Assembly (NCBI RefSeq): GCF_900142825.1
Contig: NZ_FRCH01000002.1
Coordinates: 124,001-188,000 of the forward strand
DNA length: 64,000 nt
DNA from: Rhodanobacter sp. OK091
GTDB taxonomy: Bacteria > Pseudomonadota > Gammaproteobacteria > Xanthomonadales > Rhodanobacteraceae
Direction of reading: 5' to 3'
The translations under genes were made by a program, and so were the position numbers. Under the pieces are notes generated by a model that was not told where the DNA came from, did not search any database, and saw only the letters and a list, made by a program, of their open reading frames with translations. Positions 43,038 through 52,917 of this stretch are shown here, one piece after another. The first letter of the stretch is position 1, and every line of letters starts with the position of its first letter.

Positions 43038-43678
43038 TGTTCACCCGCACCTCCATTGTGTCGGCTGTGTTCTTTCTGATCGCGGTGGCGGCCGCGGTGT
43101 GGTTGTACTCGCAGATGCCGGCGCGGGTGCCGGTGCAATGGGACCGGCTGAGTCATGTCAGCCACACCGTGCCGCGCTTCTGGGGCGCGGCATCTCCCGC
43201 GCTGATGATTCTGGTGCTGGGCGTACTCACGCACTTGCTGCCGCTGATCTTGCCGCGCTTGTTCAATAACGCGCTGTTTGCGCAGGTCTACGACATCGTG
43301 ATGCTGGCGAGCCAGGGTGGGATGTTGGCGGCAGGCCTCTCCGTGCTCTTGGTCGATGCCGGTTATCCGTTGCCGCTGCCGACCATCACGATGCTGGCGG
43401 TAGGCGTGTTGCTGATGGTGCTGGGGAACTACCTGGGCAGGCTGCGCAAGAATTTCTTCATCGGCTTTCGTACGCCGTGGACGCTGGCCGGCGACGCGGT
43501 ATGGGAACGCACGCACCGGCTGGGTGGCTGGCTGTTCATGCTGGCTGGCCTGACGATGGTGATCGGCGCGCTGATCGGTGCGCCGGCCTGGCTCGTTCCG
43601 GCCGGGATCGTGGCGGCCGCGCTGATTCCCTGCGTGTATTCGTTCTGGACCTATCGCCGGCTGGACAAGGTTGGCTGA
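43037..43678 (+). CDS. sdpI: SdpI/DUF1648 family membrane protein
   Basis: A 213-residue protein with about six membrane helices. The DUF1648 motif MPARVPVQWD follows the first helix; the SdpI half has NYLGRLRKNFFIGFRTPWTLAGDAVWERTHRLGGWLF. In Bacillus subtilis SdpI gives immunity to the SDP toxin and signals to SdpR. No toxin-precursor gene (sdpC, sdpAB) is seen, so the pair may respond to another envelope stress. Start overlaps the sdpR stop by one base. Confidence 0.85.
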   Translation: MFTRTSIVSAVFFLIAVAAAVWLYSQMPARVPVQWDRLSHVSHTVPRFWGAASPALMILVLGVLTHLLPLILPRLFNNALFAQVYDIVMLASQGGMLAAGLSVLLVDAGYPLPLPTITMLAVGVLLMVLGNYLGRLRKNFFIGFRTPWTLAGDAVWERTHRLGGWLFMLAGLTMVIGALIGAPAWLVPAGIVAAALIPCVYSFWTYRRLDKVG

Positions 43679-43792
43679 TCCCGTCGGGCGCACCGGCGCG
43701 GCCGTTGAATGAGCCTTTCCTGAGGCGGCTGGCCGGTCTGGTATATCCGGTCTGGTATATTTAGCGGCTAGCCCCAAGTCGTGTCGTCGATC

Positions 43793-45175
43793 ATGTTCGA
43801 GTCGCTCAGCCAACGCCTTTCTATTACCGTCAATCGTCTGCGCGGCCGCGGCCGGCTGACCGAAGAGAACATCCGCGAATCGTTGCGCGAGGTGCGCATT
43901 GCGTTGCTGGAGGCGGATGTTGCCTTGCCGGTAGTGCAGGCGCTGATCCAGCGCATCAAGGTGCGTGCGGTCGGCCAGGATGTGCTGAAGAGTCTGTCGC
44001 CGGGCCAGGCGCTGATCAAGGTGGTCAGCGATGAGCTGACCACGGTGATGGGTACCGCCAACACCGAACTGAATCTGGCCCAGCAGCCGCCGGCCGTGGT
44101 GCTGATGGCCGGTCTGCAAGGTGCAGGCAAGACCACCACGGTGGCCAAGCTGGCGCGGCTGCTGACCGAGCGCAAGAAGAAAAAGGTGATGGTGGTCAGC
44201 TGCGACGTCTATCGTCCGGCAGCGATCGAGCAACTGCGTACCCTGGCCGAGCAGGTCGGCGTGAAGTTCTTCCCGTCCGAGGCTGGCCAGGACCCGGTCG
44301 CCATCGCCAAGGCCGCGGTCGCGGCAGCCCGTAGGGAAGTGATCGACGTGCTGATCGTCGACACCGCCGGTCGCCTGCACGTGGACGAGGCGATGATGGC
44401 CGAAATCAAGGCGTTGCACGCCGCGGTCACGCCGATCGAGACGCTGTTCGTGGTGGACTCGATGACCGGCCAGGATGCGGCCAACACCGCCAAGGCGTTC
44501 AGCGAAGCCCTGCCGCTGACCGGCGTGATCCTGACCAAGACCGATGGCGATGCCCGTGGCGGTGCGGCGCTGTCGGTGCGTTATGTGACCGGCCGGCCGA
44601 TCAAGTTTCTCGGCGCCGGCGAGAAGACCGACGCACTGGAGCCGTTCCACCCGGATCGCCTCGCACAGCGCATCCTCGGCATGGGCGACGTGCTGTCGCT
44701 GGTCGAGGAGGTCGAACGCAAGGTCGACCAGGAGAAGGCGCAAAAACTTGCCCAGAAAGTGATGAAGGGCAAGCGCTTCGACCTGAACGACATGAAGGAT
44801 CAGCTGGAGCAGATGAGCAATATGGGCGGACTGGCCGGCTTGATGGACAAGCTGCCTGGCGTGTCTAACCTGCCGGACAGCGTCAAGTCCAAGGTCGACG
44901 ACGGCGAGATGAAGCGGATGGTGGCCATCATCAGTTCGATGACCAAGAAGGAACGCCGCCACCCCGATCTGTTGAACGGCTCGCGCCGCGCCCGCGTGGC
45001 GCGCGGCTCAGGCACCCAGCCGGCCGACGTCAACCGCCTGCTCAAGCAATACATGCAGATGGAAAAGATGATGTCCAAGCTGTCCAAGGGCGGCAGCAAG
45101 GGCCTGATGCGGCAAATGCGGGGTGCCATGAAGGGCATGGGCGGCATGGGCGGCGGGCTTCCGCCGATGCGCTGA
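43793..45175 (+). CDS. ffh: signal recognition particle protein Ffh
   Basis: A 460-residue SRP54 GTPase for co-translational membrane targeting. The N domain precedes GLQGAGKTTTVAKLA (G1), DTAGRLHVDEAMM (G3), LTKTDGDARGGAAL (G4) and FLGAGEKTDALEPF; the Met-rich M domain ends in a GMGGMGGG-like tail. ATG 43793 gives the family start MFESLSQRLS; the earlier GTG is not needed. Confidence 0.97.
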   Translation: MFESLSQRLSITVNRLRGRGRLTEENIRESLREVRIALLEADVALPVVQALIQRIKVRAVGQDVLKSLSPGQALIKVVSDELTTVMGTANTELNLAQQPPAVVLMAGLQGAGKTTTVAKLARLLTERKKKKVMVVSCDVYRPAAIEQLRTLAEQVGVKFFPSEAGQDPVAIAKAAVAAARREVIDVLIVDTAGRLHVDEAMMAEIKALHAAVTPIETLFVVDSMTGQDAANTAKAFSEALPLTGVILTKTDGDARGGAALSVRYVTGRPIKFLGAGEKTDALEPFHPDRLAQRILGMGDVLSLVEEVERKVDQEKAQKLAQKVMKGKRFDLNDMKDQLEQMSNMGGLAGLMDKLPGVSNLPDSVKSKVDDGEMKRMVAIISSMTKKERRHPDLLNGSRRARVARGSGTQPADVNRLLKQYMQMEKMMSKLSKGGSKGLMRQMRGAMKGMGGMGGGLPPMR

Positions 45176-45202
45176 GGGCGAGGAACTCACTTCTCGCCCT
45201 CA
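45173..45202 (+). terminator. ffh terminator hairpin
   Basis: TGAGGGCGAG (45173-45182, starting in the ffh stop codon), ten-base loop, CTCGCCCTCA (45193-45202). A ten-base perfect stem followed by CTTCCCTTTTCC. A TAAAAT -10-like box at 45229-45234 may start the rpsP operon. Confidence 0.75.
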
Positions 45203-45298
45203 GGCCTTCCCTTTTCCCCGTTTTCCATTAAAATGCCCCGTTTACCGCGCACGTCTCTCGTGTGCCTGCCGCTGATTCGGCAATTCTGGAGTTTTACC

Positions 45299-45553
45299 AT
45301 GGTCAAGATTCGTCTTTCGCGCGGTGGCGCCAAGGGCCGCCCGTTCTACCACGTCGTCGTGACCGATCAGCGCAGCAAGCGCGACGGCCGCAACATCGAG
45401 AACGTCGGCTATTACAATCCGGTCGCGTCGGGCAAGGACAAGCGCCTTGAGCTGAACGTCGAGCGCGTCAAGGAGTGGGTGGGCAAAGGCGCTCAGCTGA
45501 CCGACAAGGTCGCCGCGCTGGTGAAGGAAGCCGGCAAGCTGCAGGCTGCCTGA
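45299..45553 (+). CDS. rpsP: 30S ribosomal protein S16
   Basis: An 84-residue protein: [31 protein letters not shown], then IENVGYYNP, the S16 signature. GGAG lies nine bases before the ATG. First of the conserved rpsP-rimM-trmD-rplS operon. Confidence 0.97.
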   Translation: MVKIRLSRGGAKGRPFYHVVVTDQRSKRDGRNIENVGYYNPVASGKDKRLELNVERVKEWVGKGAQLTDKVAALVKEAGKLQAA

Positions 45554-45555
45554 GT

Positions 45556-46071
45556 ATGACTGCAGCCGGTCGGCGCGTCCTGATCGGGCGCATCGTCGGG
45601 TTGTACGGTGTGCAGGGCTGGCTCAAGATCGAATCCTGGGCTGAGCCGCGCATGCGGATCTTCGACTACCAGCCGTGGCTGCTCACCGCAGCGCCAGGTG
45701 TGGAGACGCAGATCTCGGGAGCGAAGGGTCGCTCGCAGGGCAAGGGCATGGTGGCCCAGCTGCCTGGCGTAGACGACCGGGAACAGGCAGCGGCGTTGAT
45801 CGGCCATGACATCTACGTCAGCCGTGAGCAGTTGCCGCCTCCCGCGAAGGATGAGTATTACTGGGTCGACCTCGAGGGACTCGAGGTTGTCACCACGGAA
45901 GACGTGAAGCTGGGGCGGGTCAGTCACCTGTTCGCCACCGGTGCCAACGACGTCGTGGTAGTGAGGGACGGCGAGCGCGAGCGGCTGATTCCTTTCATCC
46001 AGGGTTCGTATGTGCGTTCAGTGGACTTGTCCGCGGGGCGCATGGTGGTGGACTGGGATCCCGAATTCTGA
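45556..46071 (+). CDS. rimM: ribosome maturation factor RimM
   Basis: A 171-residue protein helping late 30S assembly. The N-terminal barrel has [22 protein letters not shown]; the C-terminal PRC barrel has [11 protein letters not shown] and [20 protein letters not shown]. It starts two bases after rpsP, so translation is coupled. Confidence 0.95.
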   Translation: MTAAGRRVLIGRIVGLYGVQGWLKIESWAEPRMRIFDYQPWLLTAAPGVETQISGAKGRSQGKGMVAQLPGVDDREQAAALIGHDIYVSREQLPPPAKDEYYWVDLEGLEVVTTEDVKLGRVSHLFATGANDVVVVRDGERERLIPFIQGSYVRSVDLSAGRMVVDWDPEF

Positions 46072-46105
46072 CGTCGCCGGGTTGCGGGGCTTGAGGATCG
46101 GGATC

Positions 46106-46879
46106 ATGCGCATCGATGTCGTCAGCCTGTTTCCCGACTTCGTGCTTCAGTGTGCCGCTGTCGGTGTGGTGGGACGCGCGCAGCAACGCGAGTTGTTGCA
46201 GGTGGAAACCTGGAATCCGCGCGACTACAGCACCGACAGGCACCGTACCGTCGACAGCAGCTCTTATGGCGGCGGTCCCGGCATGGTGATGATGATCGAG
46301 CCGTTGCGCACGACCCTGGCGGCCATGCGTGACGCGGCACCGGAACCGGTGCATCTGATTTATCTCAGTCCGCAGGGAGCGCGGCTGACGCAGGGCAGGG
46401 TGGAAGCGCTGGCGAAATTGCCGCGCATCGCGCTGCTCTGTGGACGTTATGAAGGTGTGGACGAGCGTCTGCTGGCGCACGAGGTCGACGAGGAGCTTTC
46501 CATCGGCGATTATGTGCTGTCCGGCGGTGAGCTGGCCGCTGCGGTGATCATCGACGCGGTGGGACGCTTGCAGGGCGGTGCGTTGAATCACGCACAGTCG
46601 GCCGAGCAGGATTCATTCTCGGATGGTCTGCTGGATTGTCCGCATTATGGAAAACCGGTGCATGATGCGCTGGGTGATGTACCGGAGGTGTTGTTGTCCG
46701 GTGACCATGCGGCGATCGCCCGCTGGCGCCTGAAGCAATCGCTGGGACGAACCTGGTTGCGCCGCCCGGACTTGTTGTCGCAGCGTGGGCTGGATGCTGG
46801 ATCCCGGGCCTTGCTGGATGAATTCCGCCGTGAACATGCTCAGCAGGAGCGGTTGCGGCAAGACGATGCGGCCGAATGA
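46106..46879 (+). CDS. trmD: tRNA (guanine-37-N1)-methyltransferase
   Basis: A 257-residue SPOUT (trefoil-knot) enzyme that methylates G37 of tRNAs to keep the reading frame. [51 protein letters not shown] and [17 protein letters not shown] are the family blocks. ATG 46106 gives the standard start; the upstream frame lies in rimM. Confidence 0.97.
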   Translation: MRIDVVSLFPDFVLQCAAVGVVGRAQQRELLQVETWNPRDYSTDRHRTVDSSSYGGGPGMVMMIEPLRTTLAAMRDAAPEPVHLIYLSPQGARLTQGRVEALAKLPRIALLCGRYEGVDERLLAHEVDEELSIGDYVLSGGELAAAVIIDAVGRLQGGALNHAQSAEQDSFSDGLLDCPHYGKPVHDALGDVPEVLLSGDHAAIARWRLKQSLGRTWLRRPDLLSQRGLDAGSRALLDEFRREHAQQERLRQDDAAE

Positions 46880-46923
46880 CGACCGCAGCATTGATATCGC
46901 TAAAGTGAACCGACAGGTGCGCC

Positions 46924-47328
46924 ATGAACAAGATCATTGAACAGTTCGAATCCGAGCAGATCACCCGCCAGCTGCCGGAATTCAGCCCCGGCGACACCGT
47001 GGTGGTCAACGTCAAGGTGAAGGAAGGCAACCGCGAGCGCGTGCAGGCGTTCGAGGGTATCGTCATCGCCAAGCGCAGCCGCGGCCTGCATTCGGCCTTC
47101 ACGGTGCGCAAGATTTCGCATGGCACCGGCGTGGAGCGCGTGTTCCAGGCGCACAGCCCAGCCATCGATTCGCTGACCGTGAAGCGCAAGGGCAAGGTGC
47201 GTGGCGCCAAGCTGTATTACCTGCGTGGTCTGGAAGGCAAGGCAGCCCGCATCAAGGAAGACATCGCTGCGGTCTCCGCCGCCAAGATCAGTGCCAAGGC
47301 GGCAGCTGCCGCATCCGCTGCCAAGTAA
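46924..47328 (+). CDS. rplS: 50S ribosomal protein L19
   Basis: A 134-residue protein. [35 protein letters not shown] and [21 protein letters not shown] mark L19, which sits at the subunit interface. The C-terminal tail is Ala/Lys-rich and about 15 residues longer than in E. coli. Last gene of the operon. Confidence 0.97.
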   Translation: MNKIIEQFESEQITRQLPEFSPGDTVVVNVKVKEGNRERVQAFEGIVIAKRSRGLHSAFTVRKISHGTGVERVFQAHSPAIDSLTVKRKGKVRGAKLYYLRGLEGKAARIKEDIAAVSAAKISAKAAAAASAAK

Positions 47329-47363
47329 TCTCCAAGTAAGCCGTCCAGGATTGCTGGCTGCAT

Positions 47364-47396
47364 AAAAAAACCCGCGGAGCGATCCGCGGGTTTTTT
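47364..47396. terminator. bidirectional terminator between rplS and fimX
   Basis: AAAAAAA, CCCGCGGA (47371-47378), GCGA, TCCGCGGG (47383-47390), TTTTTT. The A-run before and T-run after the stem let it end transcripts from both sides. Confidence 0.93.
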
Positions 47397-47442
47397 GCTG
47401 CCAGTCCGTCGGCGACGGAGTTCGGCAAATCCCGGCCGCCGT

Positions 47443-49485
47443 TTACTCCAGCCGCATCGGCTGCTGCAGGAAATTGCCCTGCACGAAATCGACGCCGCAG
47501 GCGAACAGCAACGACGTGCTGGTCGCGTCCTCGACCCATTCAGCGATGGTCTGACGCTTCAATTCGCGCGCCTGCTGACAGATTTCGGTGATCTTTTTCT
47601 GGCTCTCCGGATGTTGCGGCAGTTCGGCCATGTAGCTGCGGTCGATCTTCAGGTAATCGGCGTCGACATGGTTGAGCAACTGGAATGAATTCAGGCCCGA
47701 GCCGAACTGCTCCAGCGCGAAACCGCCCCCCAGTTTCTTCCAGCCGTTGACGAATTCCTGCGCCGGGCGCAACAGCGTCATCACCTTGCTCTCGGTCATT
47801 TCCAGCACCAGATGGCCACGCTTGAGCGCTGCCTGTCCAAGCCGGTCGCGCAGCCACGGCAACAAGGTGTCGTCGTGCAGCGAGGCCGCGGTGAGCTTGA
47901 TGAAGAACGTGGTCTGCTGCCCCTGCGTTTCGCGTGTCTGCAATGCGCTGATGGCCTGGTCGAGCACCCAGCGGTCGATCGCGCCGGTGAGGTTGTGCTT
48001 TTCCGCAATCGGCATGAAGAAGCCGGGGAGTACCTCGCCTTGCGGGCCATTCATGCGCAGCAGGATTTCCGAGTAGTCGCCCTCGGCATCCTGCAGGCTG
48101 ATCGTCTGCTGGTGATAGAGCACCAGGCCATTCTTCGTCAGCGCCTGCTGCAACAAATCCAGCCAGTAGCGATCGCGCTCCTCGTCGGCTTTTTCACGCG
48201 CTGCCGGATCGTGCAGTTCCACCTGGCTGCCACCGAGGCTTTGCGCGGTGCGCAAGGCCAGGCTTGCCTGATTGAGCAGCAACTCGGTATTGGCGTTCTT
48301 CTCGCCCAGCAGGCTGCCGCCGACGCTGGCGGTGACCGTGATCGAACGGGTGCCGGCATCGAAGATCTTGTTGCTGACGCTGTGCTGCAGTTTGGCGATC
48401 CATTCCCTGATCGCCTCATCCGAACGCGAGTCGAGTACCACGCCCAGGGTATGTTCGGCGAGCATGCCGGCGACATCGTCGGCGCCCAGCAGCATTCGGA
48501 TGCGATCGGCGAAGGCGGCCAGCAGTTCATCGGCTTTGCCCAGGCCGATGCCACCCACCAGCGAAGCCCAGTTGTCGGGTTCGATCAGCAGCAGCGACTG
48601 GCCCTTCTTGCCCTTGGCGGCAGCGGTGACGGCGTCGTCGACGCAGCCCAGCATATGCGCGCGGTTGAACAGTCCGGTGACCGGGTCGCGTTGTAGCTGC
48701 GCCAATACCGCCGGGTCGACCATCTGCCGACGGAACACGATCTGCAGGCAGGGTTCGCCCTCGAACGTGGCCGGTGCGAATTCCACCGTGGCATCGAAGT
48801 GGCTGCCATCGGCGCGGCGTGCATGCAGGACGAGCTGGGACGGCAGCTTCTCCTGGCGGGCGTGGCCGCGCAGCAAGGCCTTGAACTCGTCGGCATTGGC
48901 CGAGTCGATCATGTCCAGCACCGGCAGCCCGAGCAGGTCATCGAAGCTTTCGTAGCCGAATGTCTCCAGATAGGCCTGGTTGGCCCGCACGTGCATGCCC
49001 TCGTGCACGTAGGCGATCGCATCGGTGGAGGAATCGAGCAGCGCATCGCAGCGCCGCTCCGATTCGCGCAGTGCGGTTTCCAACCGGCGCACCTGGCGGC
49101 GCGTCTGCAGCGACTCGAACTCGCGCTGCAGGACTGCAATCAGTTGCTTCGGCTGGTTGCGCGAGGCGACGCCACGGGCGCCATGCACGAACAGGTCGGC
49201 GACGACCTGGTTTTCCATTGTGTTGACCAGGCCCAGCAGCGTGTAATCACGGCCGTATGCATCGAGTACCTTCACCGCGTCAGGCAGGGTGACGGTGGTG
49301 ACTGCCGGATCGAACATCACCACGTCCGGCTCCAGTTCGTTCACTGCTGTCTGGACTTGTTCGACATTGGTGGCACGGGCCGGTCGCACGGCGATACCGG
49401 TATTGCGCAGCAGGCTGATGATCTGTTCGGCTTCTTCGAGCGAGTTCTCGATGAAGAGGATCTTGATGACGTAGTCTTTTTTCAT
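47443..49485 (-). CDS. fimX: FimX-like c-di-GMP receptor (REC-PAS-GGDEF-EAL, degenerate)
   Basis: A 680-residue protein with REC (1-125), PAS (about 140-255), GGDEF (about 265-430) and EAL (about 440-680) domains. The GGDEF motif is lost (GGIGLGKADELL region, VVLDS at the expected site). In EAL the signature is EILLRMNG, and the metal-binding DDFG has become LEQFGSG, so both catalytic activities are probably gone while c-di-GMP binding in the EAL pocket may remain. This is the FimX pattern: a type IV pilus regulator working with PilZ and PilB. Confidence 0.85.
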   Translation of the reverse strand: MKKDYVIKILFIENSLEEAEQIISLLRNTGIAVRPARATNVEQVQTAVNELEPDVVMFDPAVTTVTLPDAVKVLDAYGRDYTLLGLVNTMENQVVADLFVHGARGVASRNQPKQLIAVLQREFESLQTRRQVRRLETALRESERRCDALLDSSTDAIAYVHEGMHVRANQAYLETFGYESFDDLLGLPVLDMIDSANADEFKALLRGHARQEKLPSQLVLHARRADGSHFDATVEFAPATFEGEPCLQIVFRRQMVDPAVLAQLQRDPVTGLFNRAHMLGCVDDAVTAAAKGKKGQSLLLIEPDNWASLVGGIGLGKADELLAAFADRIRMLLGADDVAGMLAEHTLGVVLDSRSDEAIREWIAKLQHSVSNKIFDAGTRSITVTASVGGSLLGEKNANTELLLNQASLALRTAQSLGGSQVELHDPAAREKADEERDRYWLDLLQQALTKNGLVLYHQQTISLQDAEGDYSEILLRMNGPQGEVLPGFFMPIAEKHNLTGAIDRWVLDQAISALQTRETQGQQTTFFIKLTAASLHDDTLLPWLRDRLGQAALKRGHLVLEMTESKVMTLLRPAQEFVNGWKKLGGGFALEQFGSGLNSFQLLNHVDADYLKIDRSYMAELPQHPESQKKITEICQQARELKRQTIAEWVEDATSTSLLFACGVDFVQGNFLQQPMRLE

Positions 49486-49618
49486 GGGGCGTTAAGCTAT
49501 CCGTTGATCGCCGCGAGCCGCGCTAGCCGATTTGCATGGCTGTCTGTTACTGATGTTTGTAACGGATTCCGCTACTCGCCGCCAGCTAAAAACCGCATAA
49601 CGGTGACCGCAGCCCGGT

Positions 49619-50641
49619 TCACACGGGCCGCTTGGAGGCCTCACCGCCCACCTCACGTACCAGCCGGGGTACCAGGTAGCCCGGCAATCGCGCGCGCAGC
49701 GCTTCCATCAACGCCAGCGCACGGATGTCGTCCACCTCGAAGTGCGCGGTGCCCTGCACGCGGTCGAGCTGGTGCAGGTAGTACGGCAACACGCCGGCTG
49801 CGAACAGTCGCTCGGACAACCCAGCCAGCACCTCGGCATCGTCATTGACCCCGCGCAACAGCACCGACTGGTTGAGCAGGCTGGCGCCGGTATCGCGCAA
49901 TCGTGCGCAGGCGGCATCGACACCGTCGTCAAGCTCGTTGGCATGATTGGCGTGCAGTACCACGACCTTCTGCAGCGGCAACGCGGCCAGCCAGGCCGTG
50001 AAGGCAGGGTCGATCCGCTCGGGCAGCACCACCGGCAGGCGGGTATGGATGCGCAGACGGGTGACGTGCGGCAGATCGGCCAGGCCCCGGCTCAATTCCT
50101 CCAGCTTGCTAGTGGCCAGCGCCAGCGGGTCGCCGCCGGAGAGAATCAGTTCGCTGATCGAGTCATCCCGGCGCAGATGTTCCAGTGCCTGCCGCCACTG
50201 GCCGGCAGCGGCCATTTCCTCGCCATACGGAAAGTGCCGGCGGAAACAGTAGCGGCAGTTGATCGCACAGCTGCCGCTGGCAATCAGCAGCGCACGGCCG
50301 TGGTATTTGTGCAGCACACCTTGCGCCTCGCGCGCGGCCATGTCGCCGACCGCGTCGACCACGAAGCCGGCGACTTCATCGAGTTCGGCCAGCTGCGGCA
50401 ATACCTGCAACAGCAGCGGGTCGCGTGCGTCGCCGTGCCGCATGCGGGCGACGAAGCCCTGCGGCACGCGCAGTTGGAAGCCGGCGTCGGCCAATGGCAG
50501 CCGTCCGGCGAGGTGCTGTAGCCCGAGCAGGCCGAGCAATTCGGCGGCATCGGTCACGGCTTCGCGCCAGAGTTGACGCCAGTCGGCCATCGGGGCATGG
50601 GCGGACGGCGTAATGCGGGCGCCGGGGCTTGCGGTTATCAT
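49619..50641 (-). CDS. epmB: EF-P--(R)-beta-lysylation protein EpmB (lysine 2,3-aminomutase-like)
   Basis: A 340-residue radical SAM enzyme. The cluster motif is NCRYCFRRHFPY (C-x3-C-x2-C); PLP and substrate blocks are LILSGGDPLA and LRIHTRLPVVLPERI, and GYLVPRLVREVGGE ends it. It converts lysine to beta-lysine for attachment to Lys34 of EF-P. It is divergent from efp, 88 bases apart, which supports the role. The attaching enzyme EpmA is not in the window. Confidence 0.93.
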   Translation of the reverse strand: MITASPGARITPSAHAPMADWRQLWREAVTDAAELLGLLGLQHLAGRLPLADAGFQLRVPQGFVARMRHGDARDPLLLQVLPQLAELDEVAGFVVDAVGDMAAREAQGVLHKYHGRALLIASGSCAINCRYCFRRHFPYGEEMAAAGQWRQALEHLRRDDSISELILSGGDPLALATSKLEELSRGLADLPHVTRLRIHTRLPVVLPERIDPAFTAWLAALPLQKVVVLHANHANELDDGVDAACARLRDTGASLLNQSVLLRGVNDDAEVLAGLSERLFAAGVLPYYLHQLDRVQGTAHFEVDDIRALALMEALRARLPGYLVPRLVREVGGEASKRPV

Positions 50642-50729
50642 GGTGGGCCTTAGGCGGGCGCTCGAGCCCGTGACAGATACCTATTTTAGCCGTCTTGCGG
50701 GGCGGTTTTACCTCTGGAGCAGATAACGC

Positions 50730-51308
50730 ATGGCGACCCTTGGCCTCAATGACGTCAAAACGGGTAAGAAGATCATTCATAACGGCGATCCGTGGCTCAT
50801 CACCGAGGCGGACTTCGTCAAGCCGGGCAAGGGCCAGGCGTTCACCCGTATCCGCATCCGCAATCTGAAGGACGGCCGCACCACCGAGCAGACGCTGAAG
50901 TCCAGCGACTCCTTCGAGGAAGCCGACGCCACCGATACCGACATGCAGCTTTCGTTTATCGACGGCATCGGCAAGGACCGCGTCTGGCACTTCATGAACA
51001 TGGAAACCTTCGAGATGGTGCCCGCCTCGCTTGCCGCGATGGGCGACGCGTGGAAGTGGCTCAAGGGCGAGGAAGAGTGCGTCGTCACCTTGTTCAATGG
51101 CGGCATCATCGCCGTGCAGGCGCCGAAGTTCGTCGAGCTGAAGATCACCGAGACCGATCCGGGCGTGCGCGGCGACACCTCAGGTGGCGGTGGCAAGCCG
51201 GCCACGCTGGAGACCGGTGCCGTGGTACGTGTGCCGCTGTTCGTCAATCAGGACGAAATCATCAAGGTCGATACCCGCACTGGCGAGTACGACAGCCGCG
51301 TGAAGTGA
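50730..51308 (+). CDS. efp: translation elongation factor P
   Basis: A 192-residue, three-domain factor that relieves ribosome stalling at proline runs. The modified residue is Lys34 in [10 protein letters not shown], matching the EpmB/EpmA pathway. ENRITC: the rest shows [21 protein letters not shown] and [23 protein letters not shown]. It is slightly longer than E. coli EF-P (188) because of a small Gly-rich loop ([11 protein letters not shown]). Confidence 0.96.
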   Translation: MATLGLNDVKTGKKIIHNGDPWLITEADFVKPGKGQAFTRIRIRNLKDGRTTEQTLKSSDSFEEADATDTDMQLSFIDGIGKDRVWHFMNMETFEMVPASLAAMGDAWKWLKGEEECVVTLFNGGIIAVQAPKFVELKITETDPGVRGDTSGGGGKPATLETGAVVRVPLFVNQDEIIKVDTRTGEYDSRVK

Positions 51309-51349
51309 CGAGCTGGCGCGCGAGCTCCGCTCGCGCCTTTGCCAGTTCG

Positions 51350-51478
51350 TCATCCCTGCGAAGGCAGAGATCCAGTGAGGTACTCGTGCGAAGCACGCGA
51401 AACCCGTTTCATATGCTTCGCGTGCAAATACAACTGGATTCCGGCCTGCGCCGGAATGGCGATCAAAGGCAATGACGA
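51350..51478. repeat. two-ended intergenic repeat (CGTCAT...CCAG / CTGGATTCC...ATGACGA)
   Basis: The left end reads CGTCATCCCTGCGAAGG then GATCCAGTGA; the right end reads CTGGATTCCGGCCTGCGCC then GGCAATGACGA. The ends are rough inverse complements, giving an element of about 130 bases between efp and the deaminase gene, with a CTTCGCGTGC/GCACGCGAA hairpin inside. Such CATTCCGGC-CTGGATTCC elements are common in Xanthomonadales and may be small non-autonomous mobile units. Confidence 0.6.
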
Positions 51479-51572
51479 GCCAGCGCCGGACGATTCAAAA
51501 CATGGGGCGGCCACCGCATGGGACCGCCCCATGTCGTATCCCAAACCAGTGCCAGCATGGAGCGAGTCCAGA

Positions 51573-52904
51573 ATGAGCCAGATGACAGCGCAACCCGTCG
51601 ACCTGATGATCGAAGCCCGCTGGGTGGTGCCGGTCGAGCCGCACGCGGTGGTGCTGGAGAATCATGCGGTGGTGGTGCAGGACGACCGCATCGTCGCGCT
51701 GCTGCCGATCGCCGACGCCCGTGCCACCTACGCGCCGCGCGAGCGTGTCGAGCTGGCCGAGCATGCGTTGATCCCCGGTCTGATCAACAGCCACACGCAC
51801 AACCCGATGACTTTGCTGCGCGGTCTCGCCGACGACCTGCCGCTGATGGTGTGGCTGCAACAGCACATCTGGCCGGCCGAGGCTAGGGTGATCGGGCCGG
51901 AGTTCGTGCGCGACGGCGTCGAGCTGGCCGTGGCCGAGATGCTGCGCGGCGGCACCACCTGCGCCAACGAGAACTACTTTTTCCCTGACGTGATCGGGGC
52001 GACCTATCGGCGCATGGGTTTTCGTGCGGTGGTCGGGCTGCCGGTGATCGAGTTCCCCACCGCGTGGGCAAAAAGCCAGGACGAATACTTCGAACGCGCC
52101 GGCGAAGTGCACGACAGTTTTCTCGGCGATGGCCTGATCAGCACCGCCTTCGCACCGCACGCGCCGTATACGGTGTCGGACGAGAGCTTCGAGCGGATCC
52201 GCGTGCTGTCCGATCAGCTCGACATCCCGGTGCATCTGCACACGCACGAGACCGCCCACGAGGTCGAGGACGAAAAGGCCAAGAGCGGCCTGCGTCCGTT
52301 CCAGCGGCTGCAGAAGCTGGGGCTGGTCAACGATCGCCTGATCGCCGTGCACATGACCCAGCTGACCGACGGCGAGATCGCCGCGTGCGCTGCGGCGGGC
52401 GTGTCGGTGGTGCACTGCCCGGAATCCAACCTCAAGCTGGCTTCCGGCTTCTGTCCAGCGGAGAAGCTGCGCCTGGCCGGTGTCAATGTGGCGCTGGGCA
52501 CGGATGGCTGCGCGTCGAACAACGATCTGGACATGTTCGGCGAGATGCGCACCGCCGCGCTGCTGGCGAAGACCGTGGCCGGTGATGCGGCAGCGTTCGA
52601 TGCCGCGTTCGCGTTGCGTGCCGCCACGCTCAACGGCGCCAGGGCGATCGGGCTGGAAGCGAAGATCGGTTCGATCGAGGTCGGCAAGCAGGCCGACTTC
52701 GCTGCCGTTCGCCTGGACGATCTGGAAACCCAGCCGATGTTCCACGTCATCTCGCAGCTGGTCTACGCCGCCAGCCGCCACCAGGTCAGCGACGTATGGA
52801 TTGCCGGCAAGCGCAAACTCGCCGCGCGCGAACTGATCGGCGTCGATACCGCGGCGATCCTGGACAAGACACGCGCCTGGCGCGAACGCATCGCCGCGGC
52901 CTGA
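51573..52904 (+). CDS. TRZ/ATZ family amidohydrolase, 5'-methylthioadenosine/S-adenosylhomocysteine deaminase type
   Basis: A 443-residue metal-dependent deaminase. Metal ligands: LINSHTHNPM (H-x-H), LHTHETAHE, and GTDGCASNNDLDMFGEM (Asp); LRGGTTCANENYFFPDV is the family block. In Pseudomonas the same gene lies beside ubiG and mupP, as here, so it probably belongs to methylthioadenosine or adenosyl-homocysteine salvage. ATG 51573 has GGAG upstream; ATG 51582 is an alternative. The longer upstream frame runs through the repeat. Confidence 0.87.
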   Translation: MSQMTAQPVDLMIEARWVVPVEPHAVVLENHAVVVQDDRIVALLPIADARATYAPRERVELAEHALIPGLINSHTHNPMTLLRGLADDLPLMVWLQQHIWPAEARVIGPEFVRDGVELAVAEMLRGGTTCANENYFFPDVIGATYRRMGFRAVVGLPVIEFPTAWAKSQDEYFERAGEVHDSFLGDGLISTAFAPHAPYTVSDESFERIRVLSDQLDIPVHLHTHETAHEVEDEKAKSGLRPFQRLQKLGLVNDRLIAVHMTQLTDGEIAACAAAGVSVVHCPESNLKLASGFCPAEKLRLAGVNVALGTDGCASNNDLDMFGEMRTAALLAKTVAGDAAAFDAAFALRAATLNGARAIGLEAKIGSIEVGKQADFAAVRLDDLETQPMFHVISQLVYAASRHQVSDVWIAGKRKLAARELIGVDTAAILDKTRAWRERIAAA

Positions 52905-52917
52905 GTTGGAGCCTTCG

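Noticed and set aside
42932..44962. A 676-codon minus-strand open frame across ffh and sdpI
   Set aside because: Antisense shadow of ffh; low-complexity His/Gln/Arg translation without motifs.
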